The notes under the pieces: generated by a model | Databases searched by the model: none | What the model was told of the DNA's origin: nothing | What the model saw: the letters and a program-made list of their open reading frames with translations, nothing else | Source: Edwardsiella piscicida | Lineage (GTDB): Bacteria > Pseudomonadota > Gammaproteobacteria > Enterobacterales > Enterobacteriaceae | DNA: 64,000 nt | Direction of reading: 5' to 3' | Assembly (NCBI RefSeq): GCF_001896205.1 | Contig: NZ_MPNU01000001.1 | Location: 363,050-427,049 of the forward strand | Made by a program: the position numbers and the translations under genes | Part shown: one piece after another, positions 28,815 to 38,208 of the stretch | Layout of the letters: every line of letters begins with the position of its first letter | How positions within the stretch are numbered: position 1 is the stretch's first letter

Positions 28815-30119
28815 TTATGCCCGGTGGCCTTTAAAGCCAAAGTGAATCAGGTAGACGAATCCCAGCAGCGGGATAAGGAAAGCCATGCGAATCCCGGCCA
28901 TATCGGAGATTTGGCCCATCAGGGCGGTCAGCACCGCGCCGCCGAGGATCGCCATGATCAGGCAGCTGCCGCCGAACTGGGTGTCTTTACCCAGCCCGTG
29001 CACCGACAGACCGAAGATGGTCGGGAACATCAGGGACATACAGGCCGATACGGCCACCAGACCATAGACCCCGGCGATGCCGCCGACGAACATCACCAGC
29101 AGCAGGCTGGCGGAGGCCAGGCTGGCCAACAGGCCCAGCAGGATGGCCGGAGAGACGAATTTCATCAGGGCGGTACAGACGAAGCGGAAGGCCGAGAACA
29201 GCACGATAGAGAGCAGCAGGTAGGTGGAGGCTTCGGCCTCGTTGCCGCCCATCTCCGCCATAACGTAGCGGATGGTATAGGACCAGCAGCCGATCTGGGC
29301 GCCGACGTAGAAGAACTGCCCCACGACGCCGCGGACGAAGTACCCCTTGCTGAGCAGGCGACTAAAGCTTTGTTTCAGCGTACTTTCTGCGCTGCTGCTA
29401 TCGTGGGCGACCGGCATACGGGTAAAGGCGATGGCCAGCCAGACCATGATGATCACCAGGGCGACGACAACGTAGGGCCCCATCACCGCGGAGAGTTCGG
29501 CGGACTGGATAGAGGCCAGCGCATCGGGATCCATGACGGTACGCTCGGCGTCGGTGGCCGGGTTCAGCTGGGCCAAAATATAGAATTTGCCGATCAGTAC
29601 GCCGGTGATCGAGCCGATGGGGTTAAAGGACTGCGCCAGGTTAAGGCGGCGGGTCGCGGTCTCCTGGGGGCCCATCGCGATAATATAGGGGTTGGCGCTG
29701 GTCTCCAGAATGGACAGACCGCCGGCCAGGATAAACAGGGCCAGCAGGAAGGGACCATAGGCCATGATCTGGCTGGCCGGGTAAAACAGCAGGGCGCCGC
29801 TGCAAAACAGCCCCAGCCCCAGCAGAACGCCGGCCTTGTAGCTGAAGCGTTTGATAAACAGCGCCGCCGGCAGCGCCAGGCAAAAATAGGCGCCATAGAA
29901 TGCGGTCTGTACCAGGCCTGACTGCATGTCCGTCAGGGTGAAGACCTTACGGAACTGGGCAATCAGCACATCCGTCATATTATTGGCCAGCCCCCACAGG
30001 GCAAAGCAGCTGGTTAATAAGACAAAGGGGATTAAAATATTTTTAGGAACGACGGCGATTCGCTGTGCCGCCGAGGCAATGTTTCCTGCGCTAGTACTCT
30101 TGCTCGTTATATCGGACAT
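28815..30119 (-). CDS. fucP: L-fucose:H+ symporter (MFS), divergent FucP
   Basis: Major-facilitator inner-membrane transporter with about 12 hydrophobic segments; its position as first gene of fucPIKUR points to L-fucose uptake. The ATG at 30119 lies 8 nt after GGAG; the in-frame GTG at 30128 sits within that ribosome-binding site. FucP/GluP-family blocks are present: [30 protein letters not shown] (signature [13 protein letters not shown]), [21 protein letters not shown] and [13 protein letters not shown]. The match to E. coli FucP is much weaker than for the other fuc enzymes, so it may be a different lineage of fucose or sugar symporter. Confidence 0.85.
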   Translation of the reverse strand: MSDITSKSTSAGNIASAAQRIAVVPKNILIPFVLLTSCFALWGLANNMTDVLIAQFRKVFTLTDMQSGLVQTAFYGAYFCLALPAALFIKRFSYKAGVLLGLGLFCSGALLFYPASQIMAYGPFLLALFILAGGLSILETSANPYIIAMGPQETATRRLNLAQSFNPIGSITGVLIGKFYILAQLNPATDAERTVMDPDALASIQSAELSAVMGPYVVVALVIIMVWLAIAFTRMPVAHDSSSAESTLKQSFSRLLSKGYFVRGVVGQFFYVGAQIGCWSYTIRYVMAEMGGNEAEASTYLLLSIVLFSAFRFVCTALMKFVSPAILLGLLASLASASLLLVMFVGGIAGVYGLVAVSACMSLMFPTIFGLSVHGLGKDTQFGGSCLIMAILGGAVLTALMGQISDMAGIRMAFLIPLLGFVYLIHFGFKGHRA

Positions 30120-31137
30120 GACTAACACTCCACATTTGTATCGGGTAGGGTGGGTCTAATTATTTTGCGGAGATAGGATTAATCGTCCGCTTCAGTATAA
30201 TCGGTATGGCTGCTAATGATTTGGCCAACAGGTGCAACGTTTGTTAAGCTGGACTTACCTATTTTTCGCCTATTCGATGTCAGCATGTCGTTATCCTTGA
30301 CATCAATAAGCGATGGCGTGGTTTTTGCGCAAAATACATTCGATAAAAAAGAGAATATATTTAATAAATTAATACGCGATACCCTGCCGTGTAGCCTGAG
30401 GCGCACCTCTGCCGCGATAGCGGTGCCTTGGTCGACGCGACGTAGAATAATGAGCAGGCTTATCAGCGCTATGTTCGGCATCGTCCGCGGCGAATTTTCG
30501 CCGTCGCCGCTGACGGATGTGTTTGCATAACATATTGATGATAATGCGCTTGCTCTCATTCTTCCCTCATCTCTTTTGGCCTGGGAAACGCGAGATTTCT
30601 TTGGCCAGCACCGTTTATGGGTATGCGGCATCCATCCGCTGACAAATGCGCCTACATCATGCCCTGTTGCCGTAACGCAGAGCTATTTTCAAAATAAAAA
30701 AGGTTCGAAAATATGAATCAAATCACATTTGATCCTCGCGGGTGGGGAAGTGTGAAGGGAGTCACTCTATGTCGATTAAATAGATGACCGTTTTCGTCGA
30801 TATTTAATTTAAATACACACATTGAATGACCGAATAGGCATTTTTTATTTTAAACGGTCAATTGTTAACAGCGCACAAATAATTGCCCGTTTAGTCGCTC
30901 TTTGACTGAAACGGACATTTTTTACGGCGGAAATTGGTCTGTTTTTAATTAAGGTGGCAAATAGTCTTGATGACGGTCACAAAATAATGCGCTGTAGTTT
31001 CCTCTTTCGTTATTCAGGCGAAATATGTGCACAGACAAATAGCGAACTTACCGCGATAGGTCTCTGCCGATCGCCCTGCACCCACCGCAGGCGTGGGCAG
31101 GCAGACGTGTCCGGTATCACCCTGAGAGAGGTTAACC
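30120..31137. promoter_or_regulatory. 1-kb divergent fuc control region (fucP / fucA)
   Basis: No gene is supportable in this 1,018-bp divergent gap, which is AT-rich in its right two thirds. It holds a near-perfect CRP site (30709-30730), a second CRP-like site (30966-30981), and four copies of TGACCG/CGGTCA (30785-30790, 30827-30832, 30855-30860, 30974-30979) that could be part of FucR operators. In E. coli the fucPIKUR and fucAO promoters also diverge and depend on FucR and CRP. The reading frames on both strands at 30179-30631 lack homology and codon structure. Confidence 0.55.
30709..30730. promoter_or_regulatory. CRP-cAMP binding site
   Basis: TATGA, six bases, TCACA matches the CRP consensus TGTGA-N6-TCACA at 9 of 10 core positions, and it is flanked by AAA and TTT as in strong sites. 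It lies in the divergent fucP/fucA region, where catabolite control of both operons is expected. Confidence 0.65.
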
Positions 31138-31785
31138 ATGGAAAGAGAAACACTGGCGCGCGCCATTATTGATACCTGCCTGGAGATGACGCGTCTTGGG
31201 CTGAATCAGGGCACGGCAGGCAACGTCAGCGTGCGTTACCGCGACGGCATGCTGATTACCCCGACCGGTATCCCCTATGAGCAGCTGCGCTGCGATCAAA
31301 TCGTCTATGTGGATGGCGAGGGGCAGCATGAAGAGGGCAAGCTGCCCTCCAGCGAGTGGCGTTTTCATCTGGCCGCCTATCAGGCCCGCCCTGATGCCAA
31401 TGCGGTGGTCCATAACCACGCGATTCACTGTACCGCCGTGTCGATCCTGAACCGACCGATCCCGGCGATCCACTACATGATCGCCGCCGCTGGCGGCAAC
31501 ACGATCCCCTGTGCCCCCTACGCGACGTTTGGTACCCGTACCCTGTCGGATTACGTGACTGAGGCGCTGAAATACCGCAGGGCGACGCTGCTGCAGCACC
31601 ACGGTCTGATCGCCTGTGGAGAAAACCTGCAGAAGGCGCTGTGGCTGGCGCACGAGGTCGAGGTGCTGGCCCAGCTGTACCTCGCCACCCTGGCGATCGT
31701 CGATCCGGTGCCGGTGCTCTCCGATGAGGAGATCGCGGTGGTGCTGGAGAAATTCAAAACCTATGGCCTGCGTATTGAAGAGTGA
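31138..31785 (+). CDS. fucA: L-fuculose-1-phosphate aldolase FucA
   Basis: Class II zinc aldolase that splits L-fuculose-1-phosphate into dihydroxyacetone phosphate and L-lactaldehyde. It is 215 residues, the E. coli length. Zinc ligands are seen in VVHNHAIHCTA (HNH pair) and in LLQHHGLIACG; the general acid Glu is in LPSSEWRFH. The ATG at 31138 follows GAGAGGTTAACC. It is followed 12 bp later by fucO in the rightward fucAO operon. Confidence 0.97.
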   Translation: MERETLARAIIDTCLEMTRLGLNQGTAGNVSVRYRDGMLITPTGIPYEQLRCDQIVYVDGEGQHEEGKLPSSEWRFHLAAYQARPDANAVVHNHAIHCTAVSILNRPIPAIHYMIAAAGGNTIPCAPYATFGTRTLSDYVTEALKYRRATLLQHHGLIACGENLQKALWLAHEVEVLAQLYLATLAIVDPVPVLSDEEIAVVLEKFKTYGLRIEE

Positions 31786-31797
31786 GGGGGAGTGACC

Positions 31798-32946
31798 ATG
31801 GCACATCGCATGATCCTGAACGAAACGGCCTGGTTTGGCCGCGGCGCCATCGCCGAGCTGCCTGCGGAGATCCAGCGGCGCGGCTACCGTAAGGCGCTGA
31901 TCGTCACCGACGCCACGCTGGTCGCCTGCGGCGCCGTCGCCCGGGTGACAAAGCACCTGGATAGCGCCGGCCTGGCCTACGCCCTGTTCGATGGGGTGGT
32001 GCCCAACCCGACGATCCGGGTGGTACAGCAGGGGTTGGCGGTATTCCGCGACAGCGGGGCCGACTACCTGATCGCCATCGGCGGCGGTTCGCCGCAGGAT
32101 ACCTGCAAGGCGATCGGGATCATCAGTAATAATCCGGCGTTCGAGGATGTACGCAGCCTGGAAGGGTTGTCGCCGACCACGCGTCCGAGCGTACCGATTC
32201 TGGCGGTGCCGACCACCGCGGGAACTGCGGCGGAAGTGACCATTAACTATGTGATCACCGATGAAGAGCAGCGGCGTAAGTTTGTCTGCGTCGATCCGCA
32301 TGACATTCCCCAGGCGGCCTTTATCGATGCCGATATGATGGACGGTATGCCGCCGGCGCTGAAGGCGGCCACCGGCGTCGATGCGCTGACCCATGCGATA
32401 GAGGGCTATATCACCCGCGGCGCCTGGGCGCTGACCGACGCGCTGCACCTGAAGGCTATCGAGATGATCGGCGGTGCGCTGCGCGCATCGGTGAACGGCG
32501 ATGCCGAGGCGGGCGCGACGATGGCGCTGGGGCAGTACGTCGCCGGCATGGGCTTTTCCAACGTGGGGCTGGGGCTGGTACACGGTATGGCGCATCCGCT
32601 GGGCGCGTTTTATAACACGCCGCACGGCGTGGCCAATGCCATTTTGCTGCCCCACGTAATGCGCTATAACGCCGGCGCCTGCGGCGAGAAGTTCCGCGAT
32701 ATCGCCCGCGCGCTGGGGATCGCCTGCGACGATCTGAGCCTGGATCAGGCCGCGGCGGCGGCGATCGCCGCGGTCGAGGCGTTAAACCGGGACGTAGGGA
32801 TCCCGCCGAGCCTGCGTGAGGTCGGGGTATGTGAAGAGGATATCGCGCGTCTGGCGGAGGCCGCGCTGGCGGACGTCTGCACCGGCGGTAACCCGCGCAG
32901 CGCGACGCTGCGGGATATCGAGCAGCTTTACCGTCAGGCTTACTGA
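31798..32946 (+). CDS. fucO: Lactaldehyde reductase (1,2-propanediol oxidoreductase) FucO
   Basis: Iron-dependent group III alcohol dehydrogenase that reduces L-lactaldehyde to 1,2-propanediol with NADH under anaerobic conditions. The ATG at 31798 gives MAHRMILNETAWFGRGA and 382 residues, equal to E. coli; the in-frame GTG at 31792 is within the ribosome-binding region. The NAD motif IGGGSPQDTCKAIGI and iron ligands in GVDALTHAIEGY and GLVHGMAHPLGAFYNTPHG are intact. It ends at a hairpin shared with the convergent hdeD. Confidence 0.97.
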   Translation: MAHRMILNETAWFGRGAIAELPAEIQRRGYRKALIVTDATLVACGAVARVTKHLDSAGLAYALFDGVVPNPTIRVVQQGLAVFRDSGADYLIAIGGGSPQDTCKAIGIISNNPAFEDVRSLEGLSPTTRPSVPILAVPTTAGTAAEVTINYVITDEEQRRKFVCVDPHDIPQAAFIDADMMDGMPPALKAATGVDALTHAIEGYITRGAWALTDALHLKAIEMIGGALRASVNGDAEAGATMALGQYVAGMGFSNVGLGLVHGMAHPLGAFYNTPHGVANAILLPHVMRYNAGACGEKFRDIARALGIACDDLSLDQAAAAAIAAVEALNRDVGIPPSLREVGVCEEDIARLAEAALADVCTGGNPRSATLRDIEQLYRQAY

Positions 32947-32960
32947 GTCGGCGTGTTTAA

Positions 32961-32990
32961 AAGCAACGGGGCGCCCTATCGCGCCCCGTT
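32961..32990. terminator. Bidirectional terminator between fucO and hdeD
   Basis: AACGGGGCGC (32965-32974) and GCGCCCCGTT (32981-32990) form a perfect 10-bp stem with a CCTATC loop between convergent genes. The minus-strand tail (GCTTTT) is T-rich, the plus-strand tail is not, so it should work best for hdeD. Confidence 0.6.
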
Positions 32991-33008
32991 AGTCATGGGA
33001 GAGGGCGC

Positions 33009-33578
33009 TTAGCGTTGCTTCAGCAGCTGGGCGACCTGGAACAGGCTGAAAGAGCTGAACAGCATTTCGATACCGACGATCATGGTGACCAGCAGTATGG
33101 AGCCCTGTGGTCCGGCGCTTATCAGCATCCAGGCGATCAGGAGATCCAGCAGGCCAATGATGACCTGCAGCCAGCCGCCGTGGGCGCCCTTGAGCTTAAC
33201 GCCGGCCATCAGGCGGGCGATCCCCCCCAGCGCAAACAGGGTCGCGACCAGGACCGCGACGGTGAACAGGCCGACCTCTGGGCTGCGGATGAAGATAAAG
33301 CCCATCACCAGATAGGCAGCGCCCATTAATATCCCACCGATCATCGGCCAGAGGTTATTGGCCCGATTGGCAATCATGCCGATGATAAGCCCTACGCCGC
33401 TGAGCAGCAGCAGAATGCCGACCACGGCGCTCAGGGCGTTGCCGGAGGCCAGCGGACGGAACAGGCAGAACAGGCCGCCGAGCAGCAGCAGCAGCGACAG
33501 GATCAGCAGTGAGACGCGCTGTTGCTTAAGGAAGCGCGGATCCAGCTGCAGCAGACGGTTGCGATCGAAGTAAATCAT
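33009..33578 (-). CDS. hdeD: HdeD-family acid-resistance membrane protein
   Basis: Inner-membrane protein of 189 residues with about six hydrophobic segments arranged as three hairpins. It aligns with E. coli HdeD (190 residues) throughout, including ALSAVVGILLLLSGVGLIIG, ANNLWPMIGGILMGAAYLVMGFIFIRSPEVG and GGWLQVIIGLLDLLIAWM-like blocks. HdeD aids acid survival at high cell density in E. coli; the mechanism is unknown. The periplasmic chaperone genes hdeA and hdeB that accompany it in E. coli are absent here. Confidence 0.88.
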   Translation of the reverse strand: MIYFDRNRLLQLDPRFLKQQRVSLLILSLLLLLGGLFCLFRPLASGNALSAVVGILLLLSGVGLIIGMIANRANNLWPMIGGILMGAAYLVMGFIFIRSPEVGLFTVAVLVATLFALGGIARLMAGVKLKGAHGGWLQVIIGLLDLLIAWMLISAGPQGSILLVTMIVGIEMLFSSFSLFQVAQLLKQR

Positions 33579-33979
33579 GGTGACTCCCTAACCCGCCAAA
33601 CGGGCGTTCCTGACAGGGGACCCGGTGCCCCGCTGTCCCGTTAGATGGTGCATCACACCGTCGCATACGTTAACGGTATGTTTGCTATTAATAATCCATG
33701 ATCGGCCAGGCTGCAAAAAAAGAGTGCAGTCGCAGGAGAATGGCCCTGGCAACGGTGACTTCCAGCGCGTAACCGTGAAGCGACAGTATTTTCTGCCGGG
33801 AGTATAGGCAGTATGGCGTTTTTTTCCTCACCCGTTCGCCGCGGAGGGATCTGCCTGTTGCCGCTGCGCGCGACACAGGCGTACACTGGCGCGCCGCCGC
33901 CCCGTACCGCGCAGGGACGGCCGTCGTAGGGACGTTCCCCCAGTCATGTGCGCGGTGTCGTTTTTCCGAGTAATTCAGT
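33579..33979. other. Gene-free divergent gap hdeD / bestrophin-like gene
   Basis: No gene is supportable in these 401 bp. The region has a moderately AT-rich part near 33660-33730 that could carry promoters for the flanking divergent genes, but I see no clear consensus element. A frame read on the minus strand (33688-34077) overlaps the start of the bestrophin-like gene and lacks homology. Confidence 0.5.
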
Positions 33980-34897
33980 ATGATCGTTAGACCCCCCCAG
34001 CACTGGTTCCGGCGCCTGTTCGTCTGGCACGGTTCGGTGTTGCCGAATATTCTTTTTCGTCTCAGCCTTAATTTCATGGTCTCTTGCCTGGCGGTGATGT
34101 GCTACCTGTGGCATGAGGATTTTAACGTTAACCTGACGCTGGGCCCCTTCAGCCTGCTGGGGGTGGCCATCGCCATCTTCCTCGGCTTTCGCAATAACGC
34201 CAGCTATGCCCGCTTTATTGAGGCGCGGGTGCTGTGGGGATCGCTGCTGATCACCACCCGCTCTCTGATGCGCCAGGCCATCAGTCTGATGCCGCATCCG
34301 GGCGGCGAGCATCGGCGCTTCGCCATGCTGCTGACCGCGTTCTCCTATGCGCTGAAGCACCATCTGCGCCATGAACCGATGGCCATGGAGCTGACCCGTC
34401 TGCTGCCCTCGCAGGATAAGGCGGCGGTGCTGGGGAGCTGCTCCCCCTGTAACCGGCTGCTGCAGCTGATGGGGCAGTGGCTGGGCGAGCAGCGTCGGCG
34501 CGGCTACCTGAGCGATATCGACTTCCAGACCATCGACACTAACCTGAACCAGCTGTCGGTGATCCTGGGGGGCTGTGAGCGCATCTCCAATACGCCGATC
34601 CCGTTCGCCTATAGCCTGATAGTCCATCGCACGGTGTATGTGTTCTGCGCGCTGCTGCCCTTTGCTCTGGTCTCCGATCTGCACTATATGACGCCGCTGG
34701 TTTCGGTGTTTATCTCGTATACCTTCATCGCCCTGGATGCCCTGGCGGAGGAGCTAGAGGACCCGTTTGGCATCGAGGCCAACGACCTGCCCCTGAACGC
34801 GATGGCCCATACGATCGAGGCGAACCTGCGCGATATGATCAACGATCATACCCACCTGGCGCGTATCTGCCCCGACAGCCACTGTCGGCTGGACTGA
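33980..34897 (+). CDS. yneE: Bestrophin-like anion channel family protein (YneE-like)
   Basis: Membrane protein of the bestrophin/UPF0187 family, 305 residues. The start MIVRPPQHWFRRLFVWHGSVLPNILFRL is family-typical, with FSLLGVAIAIFLGFRNNASYARFIEARVLWG next (signature FLGFRNNASYAR) and TPIPFAYSLIVHRTVYVFCALLPFAL and LEDPFGIEANDLPL near the C-terminus. Klebsiella bestrophin forms a pentameric cation or anion channel; the enteric role is unclear. The ribosome-binding site is weak. Confidence 0.9.
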   Translation: MIVRPPQHWFRRLFVWHGSVLPNILFRLSLNFMVSCLAVMCYLWHEDFNVNLTLGPFSLLGVAIAIFLGFRNNASYARFIEARVLWGSLLITTRSLMRQAISLMPHPGGEHRRFAMLLTAFSYALKHHLRHEPMAMELTRLLPSQDKAAVLGSCSPCNRLLQLMGQWLGEQRRRGYLSDIDFQTIDTNLNQLSVILGGCERISNTPIPFAYSLIVHRTVYVFCALLPFALVSDLHYMTPLVSVFISYTFIALDALAEELEDPFGIEANDLPLNAMAHTIEANLRDMINDHTHLARICPDSHCRLD

Positions 34898-34964
34898 GTC
34901 TCTCCCGCGCAAAAAAAACGGGCGGATAATTCCGCCCGAAATCGATTTTCGTCTGTTTTTATTG

Positions 34965-35648
34965 TTATCCGGCAATGGGCCCTGGTGTGGCGGCCGGTGA
35001 TACGCGCTCGACGGCGCTGAGGTCGGCATCCTGCTGAACCAGCGCCAGCAGCAGCTGGCTCAGGGCGCCGTAGAAACCAAACGGATCGTAGCGGACACAG
35101 CGTGCGCTGAACGCCGGCAGCCAGCCGAGCAGCAGGTTCAGGGTGGTACGGCGTAGCTGCATCCGTTCGCTCTCCTGGTGCTCCGGCTGCTCTGCGCTGG
35201 CGAAGCTCAGATGGCTGAGCAGCTCCAGGAAGATGGACAGGTGATCCTCCGGCTCGTGAAAGTCGGCGTTCAGCTGCATGCCGGCCTGGCGCAGCAGGGA
35301 CTGCATCTCCACGCAGATCGCCTGGCGAAAGCGCGGCGTCTCTCCCTGATAGCAGGAGGCATAGGGCAGCGCCGCCCGCTTCTGCGACAGCAAAAACAGA
35401 CCGGCGAAGTCTGCCGCCAGCTCCAGACGGGCGTCCGGGCGCGTCTCCAGCGCGGCGAGCGCCGCCTGCAGGTGCTGCAGCGCCGGGCGCAGGGGCGCCT
35501 GCTGGCAGAGCAGGTCGAGCCAGGCCTGCGTATCGGGCGAGCGCAGACGGGCCAGCTGCGCCTCGTCCGCTTCGTGGGCGAACAGCCCGGCCAGCCAGGC
35601 GTACAGGCAGGCATAGTGCTGCGCCGTCAACGGGCCGGCGGTGCTCAT
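34965..35648 (-). CDS. torD: TorA-specific chaperone TorD
   Basis: Cytoplasmic chaperone of the TorD/DmsD family that binds the TorA signal peptide and apoprotein until molybdenum cofactor is inserted. The start at 35648 overlaps the torA stop as ATGA, so translation is coupled; the frame continues 12 codons upstream within torA without support. Family features are the all-helical fold and the EPEDHLSIFLELLSHL motif. At 227 residues it is longer than E. coli TorD (199), the excess being a Pro/Ala-rich C-terminal tail and some inserts. Confidence 0.93.
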   Translation of the reverse strand: MSTAGPLTAQHYACLYAWLAGLFAHEADEAQLARLRSPDTQAWLDLLCQQAPLRPALQHLQAALAALETRPDARLELAADFAGLFLLSQKRAALPYASCYQGETPRFRQAICVEMQSLLRQAGMQLNADFHEPEDHLSIFLELLSHLSFASAEQPEHQESERMQLRRTTLNLLLGWLPAFSARCVRYDPFGFYGALSQLLLALVQQDADLSAVERVSPAATPGPIAG

Positions 35649-38194
35649 GGCGTCTCCTCCGTCTGCAGCGGTACGTACTGACACTGCGCCACCATCTCCT
35701 GCGGGCCATTGAAGGCGGTGACCGGATCCAGCGGGCCGCGGTACTTCTCCACCTCAACGATGGCGGTATGGGCGCTGGTGGCCTGGGCCAGCCGCGAAGA
35801 GCCGATATCCAGCGTCAGGACATTGGGGTTGCCGTATTTACACAGGGCCCCCGCCACGCCGCCGCGGTCCGGGTCGTACCATGCGCCTTCGTGGATGCGG
35901 ATCACCCCGGGCACATAGCGATCGGAGACCACGGCCCCGGCCAGAACCTGGCCGCGATCGTTGAATACCCGGACGATATCGCCGTTGCGGATCCCGCGCG
36001 CGTCGGCGTCCTGCGGACTGATAAAGACCGGCTCGCGTCCACCGACGCTGTAGTGCGCCCGCAGCGTCGGCGATTCGCACAGCTGCGAGTGCAGACGGAA
36101 GTCCGGGTGCACCGACTGCAGGTGCAGCGGAAAGCGCGCCGAGCCGGGGCCGCCGTGGGAGCGTTCGGCCTTTTCGAACCACATCGGGTGGCCCTGGCAG
36201 TCGCCGTAGTGCATATCGGCAATGCTCTTGGAGTAGATCTCGATCAGGCCGCTCGGGGTGCCCAGCGGCTCCAGATCCGGATCGTCGCGGAAGGCCTGAT
36301 GACGCACGAACAGCTGCGGATCGTCAAACTCGATATAGCCGCTGCCGTTCCAGAAGGCGTCAAACGTCGGCAGGTGGATCCCGCGGCCTTTGCCCTGCTG
36401 CGCGCCCTCTTGATAGATCCGCTTGATCCAGCCCATTTCGTCCAGCCCTTCGGTGAAGGCCTGCTCACGGTTAAAGCGTCGGCACAGCTCGCGGAAGATA
36501 TCGAAGTCGCTACGCGCCTCAAACTGGGGCGGTACCAGCTGTTTCATCGCCAGAATGCCGCGGTTGGAGTGGTTGCCGTACTGATCCAGATCGTTGCGCT
36601 CAAACTGGGTGGTGGCCGGCAGGACGATGTCGGCGAAGCGGCAGGTGGAGGTCCACTGGTTGTCGATGGCGACGACGGTCTCCAGCGTCTGCCAGCCGGC
36701 GATCATGCGGTTGATCTGCTGGTGACGGTGGAACGGGTTGGTGCCGGCGAAGACGCACATTTTCAGCGCCGGTAGGGTCACCTGTTTACCGTTCCAGTCG
36801 ATTTTTTTGCCCGGCTCCAGCATGGCATCGATAAAGCGGGCGATGGGAATGGTGCTGCTGGCGCCGCGGTAGTCGCTGCTGTTGTGCAGCGGCGGGATGG
36901 TGGTGGCGCCGGAGAAGCCGCTGAGGATGATCCCTTTGCGGCTCGGGGTGCCCGCGCCGTTGTAGTGCCAGCCAAAGCCAAAGCCGCCGCCCGGCAGGCC
37001 GATTTGTCCCAGCATGGCGGCCAGCACCACGATCATCCACGACCACTGCTCGCCGTGCTGCATACGCTGTACGCACCAGCCGGCGATGATCTGAGTCCGT
37101 CCGGCGGCCATCTGGCGCGCCAGGGCACGGATGGTTTCGGCGTCGATGCCGGTCAGTTTGGCGGCCCACTCGGCATCCTTCGGCTGGCCGTCCTGCGTGC
37201 CCAGCAGATAGGGCAGGAACTGGTCGAAGCCGACGGTGTAGTTGTCCAGGAAGTGGGCGTCGTACAGCTTCTCGCTGTACAGGGTATGAGCCAGCGCCAG
37301 CTGCAGCGGCACATCGGTCTGGGGATTGACGGCGATATGCTGCACCTTGTCGCGCCCCAGGTAGTCATGGGTAGAGGAGACCACGGTATCGATGCTGACG
37401 ACGCGGATCTCACCGTTTGCGACCTTCTCTTTCAGCTGGGCATAGTACTGATAGACATCGTGATCTGGGCACCACCAGTTGGCCTGCTGGTTCTTCAGCA
37501 GATCGGATCCCCACAGAATAATGGTCTTGCTGTTTTTCAGCACCAGCGGCCAGGAGGTCTGCTGCTCATAGACCTCCATGGAGCCGACGACCCGCGGCAG
37601 GATCACCTGGGCGGCGCCGGTTGAGTAGTCACCGCCGGTGCCCACGCTGTTACCGTGCAGCGCCAGCGCCCGTCCCATCATGCCGGCGGCGTTGTGGAAC
37701 ATGCCGGTCGACTGCCAGCCGCTGCCGCTCAGCAGGGCGCTGGGGCCATAGGTGGTCTGGATGCGCTCCAGCTCCTGGTAGAACAGATCCAGCGCCTCGT
37801 CCCAGCTAACGCGGACGAAGCGGTTATCGCCGCGCTGGCGCGTATCGCTGAGGTGGCGCTTGCGCATCCAGTCGATCCGTACCATCGGGTAGCGGATACG
37901 GGCCGTATTGTGTACATGATCCGGCAGACCGGCCACCATCTTGGAGGGGTAGCTGTCCTTCTCAAAGGGTTTGGCGGCGACAAAGCGGCCATCCACCACC
38001 GTGGCGCGGATGGCGCCCCAGTGTGAACCGGTCAGGATCCCTTCCTGTACGCCGCCCGCGGCGGCCGTACCGGCCTGTGCCTGCGCGTCGCGGCTGACCA
38101 GCAGGGAGGGGCCAAACATGCCCAGGGCGGTGAGTCCGCCGAGCTGTGACAGAAAACGGCGGCGTGATATGCGGACACTTTCGTTATGGTTCAT
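35645..38194 (-). CDS. torA: Trimethylamine-N-oxide reductase TorA (periplasmic molybdoenzyme)
   Basis: Periplasmic bis-MGD molybdoenzyme that reduces trimethylamine N-oxide to trimethylamine as terminal step of anaerobic respiration. The N-terminus has a Tat signal (SRRRFL at residues 10-15, then a hydrophobic stretch to about residue 40, ending AQA). The likely molybdenum ligand is Ser191 in GGDYSTGAAQ. The 849 residues match E. coli TorA (848) throughout, including WCVQRMQHGEQW and FAGTNPFHRHQQINRM. It lies 14 bp after torC and overlaps torD by 4 bp. Confidence 0.98.
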   Translation of the reverse strand: MNHNESVRISRRRFLSQLGGLTALGMFGPSLLVSRDAQAQAGTAAAGGVQEGILTGSHWGAIRATVVDGRFVAAKPFEKDSYPSKMVAGLPDHVHNTARIRYPMVRIDWMRKRHLSDTRQRGDNRFVRVSWDEALDLFYQELERIQTTYGPSALLSGSGWQSTGMFHNAAGMMGRALALHGNSVGTGGDYSTGAAQVILPRVVGSMEVYEQQTSWPLVLKNSKTIILWGSDLLKNQQANWWCPDHDVYQYYAQLKEKVANGEIRVVSIDTVVSSTHDYLGRDKVQHIAVNPQTDVPLQLALAHTLYSEKLYDAHFLDNYTVGFDQFLPYLLGTQDGQPKDAEWAAKLTGIDAETIRALARQMAAGRTQIIAGWCVQRMQHGEQWSWMIVVLAAMLGQIGLPGGGFGFGWHYNGAGTPSRKGIILSGFSGATTIPPLHNSSDYRGASSTIPIARFIDAMLEPGKKIDWNGKQVTLPALKMCVFAGTNPFHRHQQINRMIAGWQTLETVVAIDNQWTSTCRFADIVLPATTQFERNDLDQYGNHSNRGILAMKQLVPPQFEARSDFDIFRELCRRFNREQAFTEGLDEMGWIKRIYQEGAQQGKGRGIHLPTFDAFWNGSGYIEFDDPQLFVRHQAFRDDPDLEPLGTPSGLIEIYSKSIADMHYGDCQGHPMWFEKAERSHGGPGSARFPLHLQSVHPDFRLHSQLCESPTLRAHYSVGGREPVFISPQDADARGIRNGDIVRVFNDRGQVLAGAVVSDRYVPGVIRIHEGAWYDPDRGGVAGALCKYGNPNVLTLDIGSSRLAQATSAHTAIVEVEKYRGPLDPVTAFNGPQEMVAQCQYVPLQTEETP

Positions 38195-38208
38195 CGATTG
38201 TCTCTCCC

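Noticed and set aside
30179..30631. 150-residue minus-strand frame and a 104-residue plus-strand frame in the fuc gap
   Set aside because: No ribosome-binding site, no recognisable domain, low-complexity composition, and they overlap each other in a control region.
31132..32655. 507-residue minus-strand frame opposite fucA and fucO
   Set aside because: It spans two certain genes in antisense and shows the composition of a codon shadow.
33688..34077. 129-residue minus-strand frame before the bestrophin-like gene
   Set aside because: It overlaps the start of a well-supported gene and has no homology or ribosome-binding site.
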